A DNA stretch of 6,261 nucleotides, taken from Burkholderiaceae bacterium (lineage in GTDB: Bacteria > Pseudomonadota > Gammaproteobacteria > Burkholderiales > Burkholderiaceae). The DNA lies in assembly GCA_017998575.1 (NCBI GenBank), contig JAGOCV010000244.1, positions 1 through 6,261 of the forward strand. The letters are read 5' to 3'. This document shows, one piece after another, positions 1 through 6,261 of the stretch (its first letter is position 1; each line of letters begins with the position of its first letter). The notes beneath the pieces were generated by a model. It worked only from the letters and a program-made list of their open reading frames with translations. It was not told where the DNA came from and did no database searches. The position numbers were made by a program, and so were the translations under genes.

Positions 1-918
1 CCCCAGCACCAGGCCCAGGCCGGTGAACGACAGCGCCTGCCCCATGCGCATGAGCGACCGGTCGCCGTGGCGCCGGATCAGGCGGGTGGTCAGCAGGTTG
101 CCGGCGATATAGGACACCGGGATGGTCATGATGTACAGGCCGATGCGCTCGGGTGCGACGTCGTAGCGGGCCAGCACCAGCGGCGCCGCCCCCAGGAAGG
201 CATAGAAGGTGGCGGTGGTCGATCCCAGCATGGCCGCGTACATCATGAACACGGGGTGGCGCAGCAGCCGCAGGTAGCCCGAGAACAGCGTGCTCCAGGC
301 CGCGGCCGCCGGCCGGGCGGTACCGGCCGCCGCGGCGTCGCGCGAGGGCAGACCGCGCCACGCCATCCCGGCCAGCAGGAGGGCCAGCACGGCGACCAGC
401 ACGAAGCCGGCCTGCCACCCGAGCCGCACGTGCAGTTGCCCACCGACGAGCATGGCCAGGGGCGGACACACGCCCATCGTCATGCCGACGAACGCCATCA
501 TGCGCGTGCGCCCGGGGCCGACGAACACGTCCTGCACCATCGCACGCCCCACCACCATGCCCGCTGCGCTGCCCGCGCCCTGCACGAGCCGTCCCAACAC
601 CAGCCACCACAGCTCGGTCGCGGCGGCCGCCAGCAGCGAGCCGGCCGCGCACAGCAGCAGGCCCGCCAGCAGCACGGGCTTGCGGCCGACGCGGTCGGAC
701 AGCGGGCCGTGCAGCAGCTGGAAGCCGCCGTAGGCGGCGAGGAATGCACCGAAGGTGAGCTGCACCTGCGCCTGGCTGGCGCCGAAGGTGGCGGGCCAGT
801 CCTGCATGGAGGGCAGGCACATGGTCATGGCCAGCAGGCCGAGCGCCATCTGCGAGACGAGGTTGATCGTGAGCCAGCCCATGCGGGCCGGCGCTGGGGT
901 CGGGGTACTGCGTGGCAT
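1..918 (-). CDS. Bcr/CflA-type multidrug efflux MFS transporter, C-terminus cut by window edge
   Basis: Inner-membrane secondary transporter of the major facilitator superfamily, DHA1 drug:H+ antiporter type, nearest in style to the Bcr/CflA group; the substrate cannot be told from sequence. The minus-strand frame is open for 306 codons from an ATG at 918-916 to the window edge; family members are about 400 residues, so roughly the last four helices are missing. Visible: hydrophobic TM1 (about residues 16-36), the TM2-TM3 loop motif A GPLSDRVGRK at 71-80, TM4 GRLVQGAG with Arg110, then RAMVQDVF (125-132) as in Bcr proteins, a motif-C-like GVCPPLAMLVGG (149-160) in TM5, and an Ala-rich cytoplasmic central loop (about 190-210) before TM7. 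Met13 (codon 882-880) is an alternative start; neither has a clear Shine-Dalgarno. It is divergent from the EVE gene across 60 bp. The family call is firm; the bcr-level name is inferred. Confidence 0.9.
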   Translation of the reverse strand, partial: MPRSTPTPAPARMGWLTINLVSQMALGLLAMTMCLPSMQDWPATFGASQAQVQLTFGAFLAAYGGFQLLHGPLSDRVGRKPVLLAGLLLCAAGSLLAAAATELWWLVLGRLVQGAGSAAGMVVGRAMVQDVFVGPGRTRMMAFVGMTMGVCPPLAMLVGGQLHVRLGWQAGFVLVAVLALLLAGMAWRGLPSRDAAAAGTARPAAAAWSTLFSGYLRLLRHPVFMMYAAMLGSTTATFYAFLGAAPLVLARYDVAPERIGLYIMTIPVSYIAGNLLTTRLIRRHGDRSLMRMGQALSFTGLGLVLG

Positions 919-921
919 CGG

Positions 922-942
922 AAGCGGCTATTCTCGCCGCTT
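922..942. repeat. Perfect 7-bp inverted repeat in divergent spacer, candidate operator or leader hairpin
   Basis: The 60-bp spacer between the divergent MFS and EVE genes holds AAGCGGC (922-928) and GCCGCTT (936-942), a perfect inverted repeat around a 7-nt centre. The centre carries a -10-like TATTCT on the plus strand (929-934) and GAGAAT on the minus strand (935-930), each 4 of 6 to TATAAT, but neither has a recognisable -35 box. In MFS mRNA the hairpin would end 3 nt before the ATG and could mask initiation. It could be a regulator site, an mRNA hairpin, or chance in GC-rich DNA. No regulator gene is visible nearby. Confidence 0.4.
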
Positions 943-978
943 GCGAACGATGCCTGCGCCAGACCGCAGCACGACCCC

Positions 979-1448
<470 letters not shown>

Positions 1449-1452
<4 letters not shown>

Positions 1453-1484
1453 GGCCCTCAGGACGCTCAGGCCGCTCGGGCCTG
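1449..1484. repeat. Two small hairpins at the convergent EVE/sirtuin junction
   Basis: The genes converge with 14 nt between stop codons. CTGAG-GCC-CTCAG (1449-1461) overlaps the EVE stop, and CAGGCC-GCTCG-GGCCTG (1468-1484) overlaps the last sirtuin codons. Neither is followed by a convincing T-run on either strand, so they are not textbook intrinsic terminators. They may help terminate or protect 3' ends of the converging transcripts, or be incidental. No other terminator for either gene is visible here. Confidence 0.3.
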
Positions 1485-2333
1485 GCCGTCTTCCAGCATC
1501 GCCGCCAGTGCGGTCATCGCCGGTCCGATGGGCCGCTCGACCTTGAGCGCGTAGAGCGCGTCGGCCCGCGTGCGCCCCACGTTGAGCGCCGCCACCGGCA
1601 AGCCCGCGTCGAATGCGGCCTGCACGAACCGGAAGCCCGAATACACCATGAGCGAAGAGCCGACGACCAGCATCGCGTCCGACGCGGCCAGCGCCGCGCG
1701 CGCAGCATCGACACGCTCGCGCGGCACGCTCTCGCCGAAGAACACGACGTCGGGCTTGAGCAGGCCACCGCAGCGCGGGCAGGCCGGCACATCGAACGTC
1801 GAGAAGTCGAGTCCGTCGAGGTCGGCATCGCCATCGGGCGCGGCCCGTGCGTCAAGGTCGGCCCAGGCCGGATTGCGGCGCAACAGCTCCCCCTGCAGCG
1901 CGGCACGCGGCGAGCGCGCCTCGCAGGCCATGCAGCGCACGGTGTCGATCCGGCCGTGCAGATCGATCACGGCGCGACTGCCCGCCGCATCGTGCAGGCC
2001 GTCAACGTTCTGCGTCAACAGCACGCAGAGGCGCCCGGCAGCCTCCAGCGCGGCCAGTGCCACGTGCGCCGGGCCCGGCCGCGCATGCCCCATGGTGCGC
2101 CAGCCCACCATGCTGCGCGCCCAATAGCGCCGCCGCACGGCCTCGTCGCCCATGAAGGCCTGGAAGGTGACGGGCGCCGGCCGCTTCCAGTCGCCCTGCG
2201 CGTCGCGGTAGTCCGGAATGCCCGATTCCGTGCTGCAACCGGCACCCGTCAGCACGAAGAGCCGTGGATGGCTGTGCACGAAGGCGGCCAGCGCTTCCAC
2301 GGATGCCGGTTCGTTCACGTGGGCGATTGGCAT
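1467..2333 (-). CDS. NAD-dependent protein deacylase, SIRT4-type (class II) sirtuin
   Basis: Sir2-family enzyme that uses NAD+ to remove acyl groups from protein lysines, giving nicotinamide and O-acyl-ADP-ribose; expected in the cytoplasm. 288 residues. Rossmann motif GAGCSTESGIPDYR at 30-43, TQNVDGLH at 107-114, catalytic His126 in DLHG, zinc cysteines 134/137 and 185/188, LKPDVVFFGESVP at 192-204, GSSLMVYSGFRF at 215-226 and NVG at 241-243. The RYWARSMVGW segment (69-78) and the insert with APDGD between the two Cys pairs match mitochondrial SIRT4 rather than CobB/SIRT5, so acyl preference may differ from CobB; that is inferred. The start is the ATG at 2333-2331: the frame continues 50 codons upstream but only inside sbcB, and 29 residues before GAG is normal. 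It begins 10 nt after the sbcB stop, implying co-transcription and possible translational coupling; no strong Shine-Dalgarno is seen. Confidence 0.95.
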   Translation of the reverse strand: MPIAHVNEPASVEALAAFVHSHPRLFVLTGAGCSTESGIPDYRDAQGDWKRPAPVTFQAFMGDEAVRRRYWARSMVGWRTMGHARPGPAHVALAALEAAGRLCVLLTQNVDGLHDAAGSRAVIDLHGRIDTVRCMACEARSPRAALQGELLRRNPAWADLDARAAPDGDADLDGLDFSTFDVPACPRCGGLLKPDVVFFGESVPRERVDAARAALAASDAMLVVGSSLMVYSGFRFVQAAFDAGLPVAALNVGRTRADALYALKVERPIGPAMTALAAMLEDGQARAA

Positions 2334-2343
2334 GGCCTGCGTG

Positions 2344-3819
2344 TCAATCCCCGCCCACCGGCTCGGGCGCGATGGCCTCGGCGTAGTCGTAGAGCGCGCC
2401 CAGGATGGCCTCGCCGCGCTCATCGGCCGTGGCCGAGAGTTCGTCGATCTTCGCGAACAGTTCGTCGATGTTGCGCGCCCCACCCTCGCCTTCGAGCAGG
2501 CGAGCAGCGCGGTGCTCTTCCCAGCGCTGCGCCTCGTCGTCGGTGAGCGTGTCGGGGAAGTTGCGCGCGCGGTAGCGGAACAGCAGTTCGGTCAGGCGGT
2601 CGTCGTCGAAGCCGGCACGGCTGGCGGCCAGCTTTTCGGGCGACAGCGCGCGCAATCCGATCAGCCGCCTTCGATCCGCATCGCCGACGAAGCCGCCATA
2701 GAGATCTTCGTCGACGTCGGGTGTCGGCAGCGGATCGCGCTTGAACACCTCGGGCCAGATCGCGCTCATGTCGGGCAGCGTGGCCGCGATTTCGGCGTGG
2801 CGCAGCGCGCGCTCGATGTCGGCGCCCCAGCGCGCGGCCATCGCGGGCGACAGCGTTTGCAGGTTGCGCACCACCATGGGCGACTTGTTGATGTGGACCG
2901 ACTTGAGCGGCAGCCGCGTCACGCCCTCGGGCAGGTCGGCGCTCTTGCTGAACAGGCGCTGGCGCAGCGTGGCCACGTCGAGCAGCGCGAGCTCGGACGG
3001 ATCGTGCGCCAGGTCCCAGGCCAGCAGCTCGTTGCGGTTGGTCGGGTGCGTGGCCAGCGGCCACATGACGGCCAGACAACCCTGGGCCGCCGGGAACATG
3101 CCCGAGACGTGCAGGAACGGCCGCGCCGTCTGCGGCGACGCCGGCAGGCCCAGCTCGGCCATCACGCGGTCCTTGCGGTGCATGCCGAAGCAGAACTCGA
3201 ACAGCTTGGGCTGGCGGTCGCGGATGAGGCGCGCCATGGCGATGGTGGCGCGCACGTCCGACAGCGCATCGTGCGCGGCTTCGTGCGCGATGCCGTTGGC
3301 CTTGGTGAGTTCCTCGAGCTTGAAGCTCGGCCGCATCGCACCCGGCGCGCCGCGCTCGTCGGGCACCGTGGGCCAGACGATGCCATCGGGCCGCAGCGCA
3401 TAAGCCATGCGCACCACGTCGAGCAGGTCCCAGCGGCCGCAGCCGTTCTGCCATTCGCGCGCGTACGGATCGATCAGGTTGCGCCAGAACATGAAGCGCG
3501 TGACCTCGTCGTCGAAGCGGATGGTGTTGTAGCCCACGCCGATGGTGCCGGGCGTGGCGAGCTCGGCCTCGATGCGCGCGGCGAACTCGTGCTCGGGCAC
3601 GCCGCGCTCCAGGCACAGCTGGGGCGTGATGCCGGTGATGAGACACGACTGCGGATCGGGCAGGAAGTCGTTGGCCGGCTGGCAGTACAGCATCAGCGGC
3701 TCGCCGATCTCGTTGAGGTCGGCATCGGTGCGGATGCCGGCGAACTGGCAGGGCCGGTCGCGGCGCGGCACCACGCCGAAGGTTTCGTAGTCGTGCCAGA
3801 AGAAGGTGTGCTGTGCCAT
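2344..3819 (-). CDS. sbcB: Exodeoxyribonuclease I
   Basis: Processive 3'-5' exonuclease on single-stranded DNA, acting in recombination, mismatch repair and trimming of 3' overhangs with SSB. 491 residues against 475 in E. coli. DnaQ-type (DEDDh) catalytic core: HDYETFG at 9-15 (Asp10, Glu12), YNTIRFDDEVTR at 97-108 (Asp103), and HDALSDVRATIAMA from 183 (His183, Asp188), corresponding to E. coli Asp15, Glu17, Asp108, His181 and Asp186. SbcB-specific stretches are RWDLLDVVRMAYALRPDGI (from 129), FKLEELTKANGI (166-177) and, in the SH3-like middle domain, LPLKSVHINKSP; a C-terminal helical region follows. Residues about 151-163 form a short insertion relative to E. coli. The ATG at 3819-3817 places HDYETFG as in the family. 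It lies after the clpA terminator and just before the sirtuin gene, probably as the first gene of a two-gene unit with its own promoter. Confidence 0.97.
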   Translation of the reverse strand: MAQHTFFWHDYETFGVVPRRDRPCQFAGIRTDADLNEIGEPLMLYCQPANDFLPDPQSCLITGITPQLCLERGVPEHEFAARIEAELATPGTIGVGYNTIRFDDEVTRFMFWRNLIDPYAREWQNGCGRWDLLDVVRMAYALRPDGIVWPTVPDERGAPGAMRPSFKLEELTKANGIAHEAAHDALSDVRATIAMARLIRDRQPKLFEFCFGMHRKDRVMAELGLPASPQTARPFLHVSGMFPAAQGCLAVMWPLATHPTNRNELLAWDLAHDPSELALLDVATLRQRLFSKSADLPEGVTRLPLKSVHINKSPMVVRNLQTLSPAMAARWGADIERALRHAEIAATLPDMSAIWPEVFKRDPLPTPDVDEDLYGGFVGDADRRRLIGLRALSPEKLAASRAGFDDDRLTELLFRYRARNFPDTLTDDEAQRWEEHRAARLLEGEGGARNIDELFAKIDELSATADERGEAILGALYDYAEAIAPEPVGGD

Positions 3820-3827
3820 GGGGCGCT

Positions 3828-3856
3828 ATTGTCGTCGCGGCCAGGAGCCCGGTCAG
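3828..3856 (-). promoter_or_regulatory. Candidate sigma-70-type promoter for sbcB
   Basis: Reading the minus strand, CTGACC (3856-3851, 4 of 6 to TTGACA), a 17-nt spacer (3850-3834) and GACAAT (3833-3828, 4 of 6 to TATAAT) lie just upstream of sbcB. Only 8 nt separate the -10-like box from the ATG, so transcription would start within about 1-3 nt of the start codon and give a nearly leaderless mRNA, consistent with no visible Shine-Dalgarno. A promoter is expected here because a terminator lies just upstream. The boxes are imperfect and the call is tentative. Confidence 0.35.
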
Positions 3857-3878
3857 GGCTGCGGAGCGAAGCGGATGG

Positions 3879-3910
3879 AAAAAGGGCCGGAGACTTGCGC
3901 CTCCGGCCCT
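3879..3910 (-). terminator. Rho-independent terminator of clpA
   Basis: On the minus strand, a perfect 10-bp GC-rich stem (3901-3910 pairing with 3883-3892, AGGGCCGGAG and its complement) encloses an 8-nt loop and is followed by a run of five T (3883-3879). The stem starts 41 nt after the clpA stop codon and is oriented to end clpA transcription. It separates clpA from the sbcB-sirtuin unit. On the plus strand there is no T-run after the stem, so it should act in one direction. Confidence 0.9.
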
Positions 3911-3922
3911 CCTGCGTGCCAC

Positions 3923-3936
3923 CGCACAACTGTGCG
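3923..3936. repeat. Short palindrome between clpA stop and terminator
   Basis: CGCACA and TGTGCG form a perfect 6-bp inverted repeat with a 2-nt centre (effectively a 5-bp stem with a 4-nt loop in RNA). It lies 14 nt after the clpA stop and 12 nt before the terminator stem. It has no T-run, so it is not a terminator by itself; it could be a 3'-UTR hairpin or incidental. Confidence 0.35.
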
Positions 3937-3950
3937 ATGCGACTTGCCGA

Positions 3951-6261
<2,311 letters not shown>

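Noticed and set aside
298..345. GC-rich repetitive stretch resembling a palindrome (GGCCGC/GCCGG runs)
   Set aside because: It encodes the Ala-rich central loop of the MFS protein; the arms do not match as an exact inverted repeat and are explained by codon bias.
67..978. Plus-strand in-frame extension upstream of the EVE gene
   Set aside because: It is antisense to the clearly recognisable MFS transporter, is rich in His/Gln/Arg/Gly without family resemblance, and the EVE motif starts right after the ATG at 979.
2334..2483. 50-codon N-terminal extension of the sirtuin
   Set aside because: It overlaps the 3' end of sbcB and has low-complexity Arg/Ser/Pro composition, while the ATG at 2333 gives a normal sirtuin N-terminus.

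Overview
The window is a compact, high-GC stretch of bacterial chromosome with five protein genes, two of them cut by the window edges, and almost no intergenic DNA. Protein-level resemblance points to a betaproteobacterium, most likely Burkholderiales and probably near Comamonadaceae. The basis is a ClpA N-terminus of the QELEVSLHMAF type, a long SbcB-type exonuclease I, and the strong GC bias. This placement is recalled from family knowledge, not searched. No mobile elements, CRISPR arrays, tRNA or rRNA genes were seen.

Layout from left to right: (1) a Bcr/CflA-type multidrug MFS transporter on the minus strand, whose C-terminal part runs off the left edge (1-918). (2) A 60-bp divergent spacer with a 7-7-7 inverted repeat. 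(3) An EVE-domain protein (THYN1-like) on the plus strand (979-1452). (4) A 14-bp convergent gap with two small hairpins at its borders. (5) A SIRT4-type NAD-dependent deacylase on the minus strand (1467-2333). (6) Exonuclease I, sbcB, on the minus strand (2344-3819), ending 10 nt before the sirtuin start, so the two probably form one transcription unit. (7) A 131-bp spacer with a candidate sbcB promoter and a clear rho-independent terminator for the gene to its right. (8) clpA on the minus strand (3951-6261), complete at its C-terminus but missing its first few codons at the right edge.

The genes are mostly housekeeping: protein quality control (ClpA with ClpP and ClpS), DNA repair and recombination (ExoI), protein deacylation (sirtuin), nucleic-acid modification reading (EVE) and drug efflux (MFS). 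The terminator after clpA and the candidate promoter before sbcB suggest clpA and sbcB-sirtuin are separate units. I see no convincing new biological system. The points most worth a second look are the sbcB-sirtuin coupling, the dyad in the divergent spacer, and the near-leaderless arrangement predicted for sbcB.
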